Shown here in pieces: positions 17,173 through 26,380 of a stretch of 64,000 bases of DNA. This DNA is from JANQSP01 sp965226095. GTDB lineage: Bacteria > Bdellovibrionota > Bdellovibrionia > Bdellovibrionales > UBA1609. Position 1 is the stretch's first letter; every line of letters starts with the position of its first letter. The translations under genes and the position numbers were made by a program. The DNA lies in assembly GCA_965226095.1 (NCBI GenBank), contig OZ245336.1:806001-870000 (forward strand), written 5' to 3'. Below the pieces are notes generated by a model that ran no database searches, was not told where the DNA came from, and saw nothing but the letters and a program-made list of their open reading frames with translations.

Positions 17173-18138
17173 ATGAAAAATACATTGCTTTTTGAGGGAA
17201 CAGAGAAAAAAGTAGAGCTTATTTTTTCTCCGGTTATTGAGCCATTAAGGCAAAAGAAAACAGGTTTTTGGGATAAAATTTGTCATCGTGCAAATGCCCG
17301 CATCATATCCTGTTTTTCCAATTCCTTTTGTGATTCTTATATCCTTTCAGAATCCAGTTTGTTTGTATGGGATCATCGTCTTTTAATGCTCACTTGTGGC
17401 CGAACCTCTTTGGTAAAGTCTATTATGATGATATTGAAGAGTTTTAAAGAGGATGATTTGTCTTTATTGTTTTACCAGAGAAAGAATGAATTTTTCCCCT
17501 ATAATCAAAAAAGTTCTTTTATGGATGATTTTGAGCAAATCAATAAAAGAAGAAAAGGGAAATCTTATTGTTTTGGTCAGCCGGATGAGCATCATTTTTA
17601 TTTATTTCATTCAGCGCATCAGCACTATTATCCGGAAAAACCGGATCGCACTCTGGAAATACTGATGTATGATGCAGATGATTGGGTAAAAAAAGTATTT
17701 ATGGAAGCTTCTTCAGTGAATGAAATAAGAAATGCCTTTCAGTTGGATAAAATTTTTCAAAACAGCCAGATGGATGACTATCTTTTTCAACCATCCGGTT
17801 ATTCCTTAAATGGCTTGTTGGGGGAAAATGGATATTACACTATTCATGTAACGGTTCAGGACCCTGGTTTTTATATTAGTTTTGAAACCAATATTCAGGA
17901 TTACTCTATGGAATGGATTATGGATAAAGTATTAAAAATGTTTCGTCCTATTGCTTTTGATATTATTGTCTTTTCCTCACAAGAAGAGGAATTGGAAAAA
18001 GCGAAAAACTATAAACCAGAGATATTTACCCGTTCTTCCCATTTTGCCAGAAGGCTGGAGTGTGGCTACTCCTGTTTATTCACCAGTTTTTTCAAATCTT
18101 TTAAAGAAGTTCGTACGGCTTTTGAATTAAAATTGTAA
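17173..18138 (+). CDS. speD: S-adenosylmethionine decarboxylase, eukaryotic (class 2) type
   Basis: This enzyme decarboxylates AdoMet to give the aminopropyl donor for spermidine. The 321-residue protein aligns over its whole length with the plant/animal enzyme, not with the short bacterial or archaeal forms. FEGTEKK keeps E8 and E11. YILSESSLFV holds the self-cleavage site between E60 and S61 that makes the pyruvoyl group. TCG gives the proton-donor C75. PSGYSLNG keeps S211, and YYTIHVT keeps H225. The second cysteine of the animal PCGYS motif is Ser here. The spermidine synthase gene is 1.7 kb downstream on the same strand. Start ATG at 17173 follows ACGGAG. Confidence 0.93.
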   Translation: MKNTLLFEGTEKKVELIFSPVIEPLRQKKTGFWDKICHRANARIISCFSNSFCDSYILSESSLFVWDHRLLMLTCGRTSLVKSIMMILKSFKEDDLSLLFYQRKNEFFPYNQKSSFMDDFEQINKRRKGKSYCFGQPDEHHFYLFHSAHQHYYPEKPDRTLEILMYDADDWVKKVFMEASSVNEIRNAFQLDKIFQNSQMDDYLFQPSGYSLNGLLGENGYYTIHVTVQDPGFYISFETNIQDYSMEWIMDKVLKMFRPIAFDIIVFSSQEEELEKAKNYKPEIFTRSSHFARRLECGYSCLFTSFFKSFKEVRTAFELKL

Positions 18139-18160
18139 TCTTTTTTTTAAAAGTATTTAT

Positions 18161-18658
18161 TTAAAATACATCACATTCTTCTGTGTCAGTGAGGTCTAAG
18201 TTTTTTATTAGAGCAAATTCTTGTGGTGGTAAATAGTGTGTTGTGTAGGGTGTTGAATATTGTATTGCGGGAGCTTCTTGTAGATAAGCAAAATGTTCTT
18301 TTATAATTGAAAATTTTGATGGGTTTTCGATATCTTGTTTCAAGTCATCAACAGAAACAAGAGTATAATTTTGTGACTGACAAAAGGATTGATAATTGGA
18401 ATTGGAATCACAAAAAAGGAGATTACTCGATTCTGTGTGCAATAATATACTTAAATGTTTAAACTGATTGGGTTGGATATATAAACATTCTCCTTTATGA
18501 AGTTCATGGCCTTTTTTTAAAAATGGTGTTTCACTCTCATATTTCACCAATACTCTATTTTGTGTGAGATTAGTAAATTTATAAGAATCAGTCATCAAAT
18601 CAGCTTGAGCTGAAAGAGTAAAACCGAGAGCAATTTGAAACATCATAATTTTTTTCAT
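18161..18658 (-). CDS. Small secreted protein, unknown function
   Basis: The 165-residue product has a signal peptide (MKKIMMFQIALGFTLSAQA) and a beta-rich mature part with no domain that I recognise. It contains three cysteines in the middle and one near the end (EECDVF). It lies convergent to speD, with 22 bases between the two ends. Together with the following ankyrin gene it separates speD from speE. Confidence 0.65.
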   Translation of the reverse strand: MKKIMMFQIALGFTLSAQADLMTDSYKFTNLTQNRVLVKYESETPFLKKGHELHKGECLYIQPNQFKHLSILLHTESSNLLFCDSNSNYQSFCQSQNYTLVSVDDLKQDIENPSKFSIIKEHFAYLQEAPAIQYSTPYTTHYLPPQEFALIKNLDLTDTEECDVF

Positions 18659-18983
18659 TTTCTTCCCATGGAGATATTATTTAACATATTTATAGTAGCT
18701 ACTTGTGTGATTTTTTATAAGATCTTTTGTAAGGTTTTTGCCACTATCCCATCTACTTTTTGGTTATTTTAAACTGTATTGTGTATATCTCAAAGAGAAA
18801 TCAAGTTTTTTTTAAAACAATGAAAATATTACAGGGATGGGTACTTATTATACATAAAAAGGTGGTAAATAAGTTAGATACATCTGTGAAATATTTTCAT
18901 CATACATATATAAAAATTGACTTTTTTATACTTTATAAGTAATTTTAGATAAATTTTATACATGGAAGTAAAAGGAGATTTTA
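18659..18983. other. Intergenic region, no gene supported
   Basis: About 325 AT-rich bases between two divergent secreted-protein genes. A 60-codon frame at 18760-18942 has no ribosome site and an unlikely composition. AAAAGGAG at 18970-18977 serves the ankyrin gene. A TTGACT at 18917 could be a -35 box, but no -10 box at normal spacing stands out. Confidence 0.4.
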
Positions 18984-19760
18984 ATGAGATCATTTTTAAT
19001 GATTTGTTTTTTAATGATAAGTTTTTATTCATTTGCCGAAGAAACAGAGATGGATTCAGTAATCGAAGGAACAGATTCAGTAACTGAAGAAACAGAGATG
19101 GATTCAGTAATCGAAGGAACAGATTCAGTAACTAAAGAAACAGAGATGGATGATGAGCTTCAGACGTGGGATGATGAGTTTCAGGCGTGGGATGATGAGT
19201 TTCAAGCACAGATAAATAATGTACTTTCACAATTGATTCAAAAAGACAATCGTCTGATTAATGCAACCAATAGAGCAGGGGATACAGCTTTAAATTTAAT
19301 AGTAAAAAATAATAATGTGGAAGCTGTACAAAGATTAGTTGATGCAGGAGCAGATGTTAATAAGGCAAATGATGGAGGAGACACACCCCTTATCTCTGTA
19401 GCTTGCTATAATGATACAGATAAAAATGTGGAAATAGCAAAAATACTGATGGATAATGGAGCTGACATTAATGCACAGGAGGATGCCAATAGTCTCACAG
19501 CATTACATTGTGCTGTTATGATGCAACAATTTTCTCTAGCTGTATTTCTGTTGGATCAGGAAGGTGTGGATTTATTTCTGGCAGATGATGATGGGGATAC
19601 AGCTTTACATATTTTAAGTTATGTGGGTATTGGAATGAATCTTGATATTGAAGGAATGGAAGAAGAAGAAATCGCAAAACAACTAAAAGCAATTTTAGAA
19701 AATGAAGTAAATGCTTCTGATGATTTTGAAGAACCAGCTATTTTTCATCAACCCATTTAA
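18984..19760 (+). CDS. Secreted ankyrin-repeat protein
   Basis: ATG at 18984 follows AAAAGGAGATTTTA. The 258-residue product has a signal peptide (MRSFLMICFLMISFYSFA). Next comes an acidic stretch of two exact 16-residue repeats (EETEMDSVIEGTDSVT; 48-bp DNA repeat at 19038-19133) and DDEFQAW-type 7-residue repeats. Residues about 88-215 hold ankyrin units (GDTALNLIVKNNNVEAVQRL, GGDTPLISVACYN, SLTALHCAVMMQ, GDTALHIL). It is probably a periplasmic or exported protein-binding factor. The acidic repeats look recently duplicated. The gene sits between speD and speE without obvious relation to polyamines. Confidence 0.8.
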   Translation: MRSFLMICFLMISFYSFAEETEMDSVIEGTDSVTEETEMDSVIEGTDSVTKETEMDDELQTWDDEFQAWDDEFQAQINNVLSQLIQKDNRLINATNRAGDTALNLIVKNNNVEAVQRLVDAGADVNKANDGGDTPLISVACYNDTDKNVEIAKILMDNGADINAQEDANSLTALHCAVMMQQFSLAVFLLDQEGVDLFLADDDGDTALHILSYVGIGMNLDIEGMEEEEIAKQLKAILENEVNASDDFEEPAIFHQPI

Positions 19761-19830
19761 TCATTGTCAAATAATTTAAAATATGGTGTTACTTATCAGT
19801 GGAACAAATTGCTGATAAAGGAACACATAT

Positions 19831-20703
19831 ATGAATTCTCACTGGGATGAGCATAAAAGCAGTAGCATGGATCTATGGGTGGAGGAAAAGCATAGAGGCT
19901 ATTTCGCCACTCGTTTTAAATGCAAAAAAGTTTTATTCTCCGGTAAAAGTAAGTGGCAGCATATTGATGTGATTGAGACGGAAGGTCATGGCCGTATGTT
20001 GCTCAATGATGGTATTGTGATGATCAGTGAAAGGGATGAGTTTGTCTACCACGAAATGATCAGTCATGTTCCTTTGTTTGTGCATCCACAGCCAAAAAAT
20101 GTACTCATTATTGGAGGAGGAGATGGTGGTGCCGCCAAGGAAGTACTTCGTCATGATGTAGAAAAATGTGTGATGGTGGAGATCGACGAAATGGTTGTAA
20201 AAGTGTGCAAGGAGTATTTTCCGAAAATTGCCAGCTCTTTTAAAAATCCAAAATTAGATTTAAAAATTCAAGACGGTGTAAAATTTGTCAAGGAAAGTTC
20301 ACAAAAATTCGATGTGATCTTGGTGGATTCTACTGATCCTTTAGGTCCTGCCAAAGCTTTATTTAGTGCGCCTTTTTATAAAGATGTACACTCTTTGTTG
20401 AATGAGGATGGTATTTTAGTGGCGCAGGCGGAATCTCCTTTTTTTGAACTGGAAACACAGGCTGTTATACTTGAGACACTTAAATCTGTTTTTCCTTTAG
20501 TATCTTTATATCATTATTCCAACACCGTTTATCCAGGAGGTTTTTGGTCTTTTGCTTTTGCTTCTAAAAAGTATCATCCGGTTAAGGATTTTAAACCGGA
20601 AAAAGTTTTGCAAAAAAACTGGGACTTATCTTATTACAATGCTGATATTCATAAAGCGGCTTTCGCACAACCGGAGTTTGTAAAAAAAGCCCTATCATTA
20701 TAA
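19831..20703 (+). CDS. speE: Spermidine synthase
   Basis: This aminopropyl transferase makes spermidine from putrescine and decarboxylated AdoMet, the product of SpeD upstream. The 290-residue length is standard. Motifs are the AdoMet-binding IIGGGDGGAAKEVLRH, the acidic VEIDEMVV, and the catalytic DSTDPLGPAKALFS loop carrying the conserved Asp. YPGGFWSFAFASK closes the fold. The start ATG at 19831 has AAGGAACA upstream. The large inverted repeat at 20734-20853 follows the gene and may end its transcript. Confidence 0.94.
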   Translation: MNSHWDEHKSSSMDLWVEEKHRGYFATRFKCKKVLFSGKSKWQHIDVIETEGHGRMLLNDGIVMISERDEFVYHEMISHVPLFVHPQPKNVLIIGGGDGGAAKEVLRHDVEKCVMVEIDEMVVKVCKEYFPKIASSFKNPKLDLKIQDGVKFVKESSQKFDVILVDSTDPLGPAKALFSAPFYKDVHSLLNEDGILVAQAESPFFELETQAVILETLKSVFPLVSLYHYSNTVYPGGFWSFAFASKKYHPVKDFKPEKVLQKNWDLSYYNADIHKAAFAQPEFVKKALSL

Positions 20704-20733
20704 TTAGTCGATCCTGAAAAAAAGCTTTACTCA

Positions 20734-20853
20734 ATTCAAAATTTGCAAAAAAGACTCAAAAGTTCAAACATGCGTTTTGCCACAGAGCAACTCTTAGTTG
20801 CTCTCAAGTTCAAAGCCGAACTCATTTTGAGTCTTTTTTGCAAACCTTTGAAT
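20734..20853. repeat. Large inverted repeat with inner hairpin
   Basis: The arms TTTGCAAAAAAGACTCAAAA (20742-20761) and its exact complement at 20825-20844 are 20 bp and perfect. They extend outward by ATTCAAA/TTTGAAT (20734-20740 and 20847-20853). An inner hairpin GAGCAAC/GTTGCTC lies at 20785-20803. The T-run in the right arm means it could terminate transcription, but the size and nesting suggest a mobile or structural repeat. Confidence 0.75.
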
Positions 20854-21046
20854 GGGTATCTTCTACTTTGTAAATATTTTTCACAATACAAATAAACTTT
20901 CATTTTATTTCAAGCACTTAGGATTTTTTCAGCACTGACTAATTAAGATGTAATTGTTTAAGTATGTCATTGTGAAAAAACTTGTAAATGAAAAATTAAT
21001 ATATAGTATGAATGTGTGTAAAATTTCAAACGAGGGAGTATCGCTG

Positions 21047-21820
21047 ATGAATACATTATTAAAATGTAGGGTTTTAATGAGTAAAACTACAGGTATTTTT
21101 AATATTTGTAAAAGAGCGAGGTTCGTTTGTTTCATTTTAAGCACTGTTTTTTTATGTTCTTGTGCCATCTTTCCAATTAATTCTCATCATACGGCCCGCA
21201 CTGTAGGTCAGGATAATTGGGAATTTGAAGCTGGTACAGCTACAAATTTTGATAATAGTATCATTAATGTAAGTAATGTACTTTTAGTTTATATGTCGGC
21301 CACAAAAGGTTTGTCACAGGATTTTGATCTTCGTTTCTCTTTGGGAGCACAAGGATGGCAGGCGGCGGGGCTTCAGTTGTCCGGTAAGCATGCTTTTTTG
21401 AATAGTTCTGGGCAAGGTCTTTCTTTTGCATTAACCGGTGGAGTGGATACTGCATTTATTTATGCAGGGGTTCTATTTGGTTCATTACATTTAGGTCCTG
21501 TATTGAGTTATAGGGCAGAGCTTGCACCTTATGCTTTTGAGCCTTATATTACTTTATTGTATAGACTGAATGGTGTGAAACTTTTTGCTGGAGGGGGAAA
21601 TAATATACATGAAAAAATGTTATTACAAACTCTAAATCGTCAGGGGATATATATTGTTCATACGCTCAATCCTGTTCTAGGGTGCAACTTTTGGTTTACT
21701 CAATCTCTTGCTCTTAATTTAAATATAGGCGTGAACTTTTCTTTAGGTTCTTCTACTAACACTGTGACTACATCCAACACTGTGACATCCGGTGGCCTGG
21801 GAATGATTTGGAGCATGTAG
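21047..21820 (+). CDS. Lipoprotein/outer-membrane beta-barrel-like protein, paralogue of 25751
   Basis: The start at 21047 is chosen for the site GAGGGAG and gives a long n-region followed by CFILSTVFLCSC with a lipobox-like LCSC; earlier starts lack a ribosome site. The mature part is rich in alternating hydrophobic stretches of about ten residues (DFDLRFSLGAQGW, GLSFALTGGVDTA, FWFTQSLALNLNIGVNFSLG), as in an outer-membrane barrel. It shares the order 'TAR/TAG ... NWE/NWQ ... GLSxxxDLxxS ... LGPVLSYR/K ... FWxxxSxAxNLNIG' with the protein at 25751, so the two are paralogues. The gene is convergent with sucA, with a 6-base gap. Confidence 0.7.
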   Translation: MNTLLKCRVLMSKTTGIFNICKRARFVCFILSTVFLCSCAIFPINSHHTARTVGQDNWEFEAGTATNFDNSIINVSNVLLVYMSATKGLSQDFDLRFSLGAQGWQAAGLQLSGKHAFLNSSGQGLSFALTGGVDTAFIYAGVLFGSLHLGPVLSYRAELAPYAFEPYITLLYRLNGVKLFAGGGNNIHEKMLLQTLNRQGIYIVHTLNPVLGCNFWFTQSLALNLNIGVNFSLGSSTNTVTTSNTVTSGGLGMIWSM

Positions 21821-21826
21821 TAGTCG

Positions 21827-24592
21827 TTAAACGGCTCCTGCTTTTGCCAGGATACTTTTGATTAAGGTTTCATATTCTTTATTATGTGTTTGAATAGATC
21901 CGGTGGCAGGGGAGGCTTTCTCTGTTCGGCTGATACAACTTAATGGTAATTTTTCCAGACCCAGTTCATCCATAAAAGTTCTTAACTTAGGTATAATGTA
22001 TGAATTGGCTCCCATATTGGCAGGTTCTTCCTGTACCCATAACACTTTTTTTAACTTATGGTATCCTTGTAAATAAGGCGCCAGGGCTGGTTTGGGCAAA
22101 GGATAAAGTTGTTCCACTCTGGTAAAGGCAATATGCGAAAGATCCTGTTTGGTTTTTTCTCTTTCACTGTCCAGATCAAAAAAGATTTTGCCACTACATA
22201 AAACAAGTGTTTGTACTTCCTTTGGGTTTTTAATTTGAGGATCGGCTAGGACTTCGTTAAAACCTCTGGAGCGGATCAATTCTTTTTTAGAGGAAAATAC
22301 TTTTGGATGTCTGAGTAAAGATTTGGGTGTCATAACTATCAAAGGTTTTCTAAAACTTCTTTTCATTTGCCGTCTGAGTAAGTGAAAAAAATTGGCTGGA
22401 GTGGTAGGGTAGCACACTTGCATGTTTTCCTGAGCACATAATTGTAGCCATCTTTCCAATCGGGCACTGGAGTGTTCCGGCCCCTGGCCTTCATAGCCAT
22501 GTGGCAGTAGTAAAACCAGTCCACAGTTTTGCATCCATTTTTCCTCTCCACTGCTGATAAATTGATCGATTATAATCTGTGCTCCATTACAGAAATCTCC
22601 AAACTGCGCCTCCCATAAGGTGAAAAAGGAATGATCGGCACAGGCATTTCCGTATTCAAAACCCAGGACAGCCATTTCGGAAAGTGGGGAATTGTAAATA
22701 CAAAATTCTCCCTTGTCAGGATTCAGTTGAGCTAGAGGAGAATAGGCGGATCCGTCTTTTGTGTCAAAGTACACAGCATGACGATGTGAAAAAGTTCCTC
22801 TTTTGCAATCCTGACCGGAAATACGTACAGGATGATTCTCCAGGCAAAGAGTTCCATAAGCCGCTAATTCACACAAAGCCCAATCCAGTTTATCTTCCTG
22901 CAACATTTTTTGTTTGGACTGGATCAGTTTTTTTATTTTGGGATGGAGATGAAAATCCTCAGGAATTTCACTCAGAGTTTGGAATACTTTTTCAAGATCT
23001 TTATCTAAGGGACAAGTATCTGTTTCTGTAAAAAAATCCTCTTCTTCTGTTTTTTTATAATCGGCCCATAAGGTGCCTTTTAAATCTTCTTGTGAAAGAG
23101 AGAGCTGTTCTGTTCTGGTTTTATCTAAAGTATTTTGTAGATTTTGTATTTGTTGATTGTAATAATCATCAGTTTCTTTCTTACTCATCAGATTTTCTTT
23201 TTCCATCAGGTTGGCATAAATAGTTCTTACAGCCGGATGGTTTTTTATTTTTTGGTACATGAGAGGTTGTGTGAAGGCAGGTTCGTCTCCTTCATTGTGT
23301 CCATAACGTCTGTAACCAATGAGATCAATAAACACATCTTTTCCAAATTTTTGACGAAATCTCAAGGCTATGTCCATACATCGAATACAGGAGAGTACAT
23401 CATCACCGTTGACTAGTAAAACAGGAGCATCAATGGATTTAGCCAGATCCGAAGCGTAAAGACAGGACCTAGCATCTTGAGGATCCGTGGTGAATCCAAT
23501 TTGATTGTTTATAATAATATGAAGTGTGCCTCCTGTATTGTAACCTTCCAATTCAGAGAGTTGTAAGGTTTCACTCACACTGCCTTGTCCACAAAAAGCG
23601 GCATCACCATGAATCAGTACTGGTATGACTGCTTTTCTACTGACCTGATCTCCATGCACCCGTTGTCTGGCCCGCACTTTACCACAAACCACTGGATTGA
23701 CAGCTTCCAAGTGGCTGGGATTATAAGCCAATAGGACATTACAGGAACCTTGTGGATATTTTTTCACTGAGGAATAGCCTTGGTGGTATTTAACATCTCC
23801 ATCGAAATCAAAATGCTGAAGAGCACGGCCACCATCAAACTCCATAAACACAATTTCAGTGGCTTGATTCATAAAATTATTTAAAACATTAAGCCTTCCC
23901 CGATGAGCCATCCCGATAATAAGTTCTTTGACTTGTTGTTTTGTACCTTGTTCCGCCAGGTATTCCAGCATGGGAATCAAGGCATCACTTCCTTCAATGG
24001 AGAATCTTTTAGCGGCGACAAACCGGGAATGTAAAAACTTTTCCAAGGCTTCCGTTTTAGCTAGCTCATAAAAAATATTTTTCTGCTTTTCTACTGAAAG
24101 ACTAAAGTACTGTCCTTCCTTTTCGAACTCATTAAAAAACCATTCTCTGACTTGTGGAGGACAGCCTCCCACTTGCAGTCCAATGGAACCACAATAGGTT
24201 TTCTGTAAAAAATCTAAAATATTCTGAAGTGACTCTCCTTTTTTGAGGCTGGGTAAAATCGAACTGATTTGAAAACTTTTGCTCATATCTTTTTCTGAGA
24301 GATTAAATCGTTTCAAATCAAATAACTGTTGATGAGCAGCATTTGATTGATCTTGTTGAAGAGGATCCAACTGAGCCAGCAAATGTCCGTCATCCCGATA
24401 GGCTGTGATTAGTTGAAAAACAGATAATTCTTTTTCAGATAAAGAGCTGGCGGGCATGTCTTGAGCCAGTTCTATCCCATTGAAAAACATCTGCCACCCA
24501 GTGGACAAACTATTTGGATTATTACGATATTGCTCAAAAAGGCTTTCAATGTAATCCAAATTTCCGCGCGTAAGGTAGTCTTTTTGTTTCAA
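21827..24592 (-). CDS. sucA: 2-oxoglutarate dehydrogenase E1 component
   Basis: This thiamine-diphosphate enzyme decarboxylates 2-oxoglutarate in the TCA cycle and passes the succinyl group to the lipoyl E2 subunit. The full-length product (about 920 residues) has the N-terminal motif YIESLFEQYRNNPNSL, the heart of the enzyme at GMAHRGRLNVLNNF, the ThDP/metal loop HGDAAFCGQG...NNQIGFTT, and the C-terminal GYEGQGPEHSSARLERWLQL. I prefer TTG at 24592 because AAAGGA lies 6 bases before it; another TTG at 24610 would add six residues. The E2 gene (sucB) is not adjacent, which is unusual. Confidence 0.95.
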   Translation of the reverse strand: MKQKDYLTRGNLDYIESLFEQYRNNPNSLSTGWQMFFNGIELAQDMPASSLSEKELSVFQLITAYRDDGHLLAQLDPLQQDQSNAAHQQLFDLKRFNLSEKDMSKSFQISSILPSLKKGESLQNILDFLQKTYCGSIGLQVGGCPPQVREWFFNEFEKEGQYFSLSVEKQKNIFYELAKTEALEKFLHSRFVAAKRFSIEGSDALIPMLEYLAEQGTKQQVKELIIGMAHRGRLNVLNNFMNQATEIVFMEFDGGRALQHFDFDGDVKYHQGYSSVKKYPQGSCNVLLAYNPSHLEAVNPVVCGKVRARQRVHGDQVSRKAVIPVLIHGDAAFCGQGSVSETLQLSELEGYNTGGTLHIIINNQIGFTTDPQDARSCLYASDLAKSIDAPVLLVNGDDVLSCIRCMDIALRFRQKFGKDVFIDLIGYRRYGHNEGDEPAFTQPLMYQKIKNHPAVRTIYANLMEKENLMSKKETDDYYNQQIQNLQNTLDKTRTEQLSLSQEDLKGTLWADYKKTEEEDFFTETDTCPLDKDLEKVFQTLSEIPEDFHLHPKIKKLIQSKQKMLQEDKLDWALCELAAYGTLCLENHPVRISGQDCKRGTFSHRHAVYFDTKDGSAYSPLAQLNPDKGEFCIYNSPLSEMAVLGFEYGNACADHSFFTLWEAQFGDFCNGAQIIIDQFISSGEEKWMQNCGLVLLLPHGYEGQGPEHSSARLERWLQLCAQENMQVCYPTTPANFFHLLRRQMKRSFRKPLIVMTPKSLLRHPKVFSSKKELIRSRGFNEVLADPQIKNPKEVQTLVLCSGKIFFDLDSEREKTKQDLSHIAFTRVEQLYPLPKPALAPYLQGYHKLKKVLWVQEEPANMGANSYIIPKLRTFMDELGLEKLPLSCISRTEKASPATGSIQTHNKEYETLIKSILAKAGAV

Positions 24593-24708
24593 TTTTGATC
24601 CTTTACCCAATTGTGTTTTTTTAAAAGAATGAGCAATCAGTTATAACAAGCTTAGACAAAAGAGGCAATCTTCTTGACCCTGTTAGTAACTGCTTTCAAT
24701 ATATAATC

Positions 24709-25662
24709 ATGTGGGAAGCTTTTTGGTATCAAATGGACCGTCTATCTGCCACTTTGTGGGAGAAAGTGCCGGATTTCTGGAACTCTCTTTTATTTAAGAT
24801 AGATAAAAATCCTATTACTGTGGGTCAGTTGATCATCGGAATTGGTCTGCTGATTGTAGGGTATTTTGTACTACGCAAATTACTTATCCATCTGGAAAAA
24901 CTCATGGTTCAAAGGATGGAAGTGCGGGAATCAGTAGGGCACGCCGTTTCCACTTTTTTACTTTATTTTGCAATGGTCATATTGTGCTTGTTCACCATGA
25001 GGCTATTGAATATTCCCATTACTATTTTTGCGGTGATTGGTGGTGCTGTTGCTGTAGGTGTGGGTTTTGGTTCTCAAAACATTGTAAACAACTTTATTAG
25101 TGGTTTGATTGTGATTTTGGAGCAACCTATACGACTGGGTGATATTGTAGATGTTGGTAACATTACCGGTGAAGTGGAAAGAATTGGAGCCAGAGCCACT
25201 ACAATCAGATCCATAGATAATACAAATGTTGTAGTACCGAACAGTTCTTTTTTGGAAAAAAATGTATTGAACTGGACTCTATCTGATAAAGTGGTCAGGA
25301 GAACAGTCGATGTAGGAGTGGTTTATGGTTCTCTTCCAAGGAAAGTAGAGAAACTGTTATTACAGGCAGTCAGTGAACATAAGATGGTTCTGGGTAACCC
25401 AAAGCCCTTGGTTTTTTTCAAAGAGTTTGGAAATCATTCTTTAAATTTTTCCATTTCTTTTTGGATTCAAGTCAGTCATATTATTGATCTGAAAAGAATT
25501 CCCAGTGACATTCGATATCGCATTAATGATTTATTTCAAAAAAATAGTATTGTGATTGCTTTTCCTCAACAGGATCTGCATTTCCGTACTCCCATTCAGG
25601 TGGAGATGAAGAATTCCTTTCCATCAGCAGGTGGTACATCTGTTTCTGAGAAACAAATATAA
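24709..25662 (+). CDS. mscS: Small-conductance mechanosensitive channel (MscS family)
   Basis: The channel opens under membrane tension and releases solutes on osmotic downshock. The 317-residue product has three membrane helices (about 37-58, 80-102, 106-128). The pore helix has the glycine/alanine pattern GGAVAVGVGFGSQNIVNNFISG. The beta domain contains EQPIRLGDIVDV and the VVVPNSSFL motif. The ATG has no ribosome site and lies 2 bases behind a TATAAT (24702-24707), so either the start is further downstream or the transcript begins further upstream. Confidence 0.93.
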   Translation: MWEAFWYQMDRLSATLWEKVPDFWNSLLFKIDKNPITVGQLIIGIGLLIVGYFVLRKLLIHLEKLMVQRMEVRESVGHAVSTFLLYFAMVILCLFTMRLLNIPITIFAVIGGAVAVGVGFGSQNIVNNFISGLIVILEQPIRLGDIVDVGNITGEVERIGARATTIRSIDNTNVVVPNSSFLEKNVLNWTLSDKVVRRTVDVGVVYGSLPRKVEKLLLQAVSEHKMVLGNPKPLVFFKEFGNHSLNFSISFWIQVSHIIDLKRIPSDIRYRINDLFQKNSIVIAFPQQDLHFRTPIQVEMKNSFPSAGGTSVSEKQI

Positions 25663-25750
25663 ATCATTCCTAAAAAAACACTTGTCAGTAAAAAGAAAAA
25701 TGCATAGTATGGGCTTTAATTGGATTCACGCAAAAAAAGAAGTGTCAATT

Positions 25751-26380
25751 ATGAAGTTATTAAAATATGGAAGTCTTAAAAAAGTATTATTTATATGTGT
25801 TAGTTTCAGCTTTTTATGTTTCTCGTCTTATGCAAGCAACAGAACGGCTGGCAGTCTTGAAAAAGGCAACTGGCAAGTGGGAGTTCACTTGGATGGTTTG
25901 TTGATTTCTACGACGACTTTTGAATCTATCAACTTTTCAGTTGCTCCTGATGTTGCAGTAACAGGAGGGTTGTCAGAAAAATTGGATCTGACATTGTCTA
26001 ATACAAGTATTGAATTTAAGTACTCCTTTTTAAATAATAAAGAAGGTTTTTCTATGGCTGGAGTTGGGGCGTGGGCTTTTGCGTTTAGTGCAGAAAATGC
26101 TAATGATACAATCGATCTAGCTACTGGTTTGGCTTTGGGCCCCGTATTGAGTTATAAGTCGGGGGAGTTCGAATCTTATGTTAGAGTTGTATATAGCTAT
26201 GATTATAATTTCGGTTTTATGCGAGCAAAACGTGCACGTCATGCTCACCACCAATATATAAATAGCTCATTGGGTTTTAATTTTTGGTTGAGCGAATCTG
26301 TTGCCTTTAATTTAAATATAGGTGGAGATATTCTATTATTTGATCGAATTGATGTAGGTAGTGGTACTTCATCTATTTGA
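25751..26380 (+). CDS. Outer-membrane beta-barrel-like protein, paralogue of 21047
   Basis: The start at 25751 is taken for the signal peptide (LFICVSFSFLCFSSYA); the frame is open back to 25631, inside mscS, but that stretch is not protein-like. The 209-residue product is rich in alternating hydrophobic and aromatic strands. It shares with the 21047 protein the pattern NRTAGSLEKGNWQ, GLSEKLDLTLS, LGPVLSYKSGE and NFWLSESVAFNLNIG. Unlike that protein, it lacks a clear lipobox Cys. The two copies flank sucA and mscS, so duplication or rearrangement is likely. Function is unknown. Confidence 0.7.
   Translation: MKLLKYGSLKKVLFICVSFSFLCFSSYASNRTAGSLEKGNWQVGVHLDGLLISTTTFESINFSVAPDVAVTGGLSEKLDLTLSNTSIEFKYSFLNNKEGFSMAGVGAWAFAFSAENANDTIDLATGLALGPVLSYKSGEFESYVRVVYSYDYNFGFMRAKRARHAHHQYINSSLGFNFWLSESVAFNLNIGGDILLFDRIDVGSGTSSI

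Noticed and set aside
18760..18942. 60-codon open frame in the gap before the ankyrin gene
   Set aside because: No ribosome site, no signal or conserved feature; the composition matches the AT-rich spacer.
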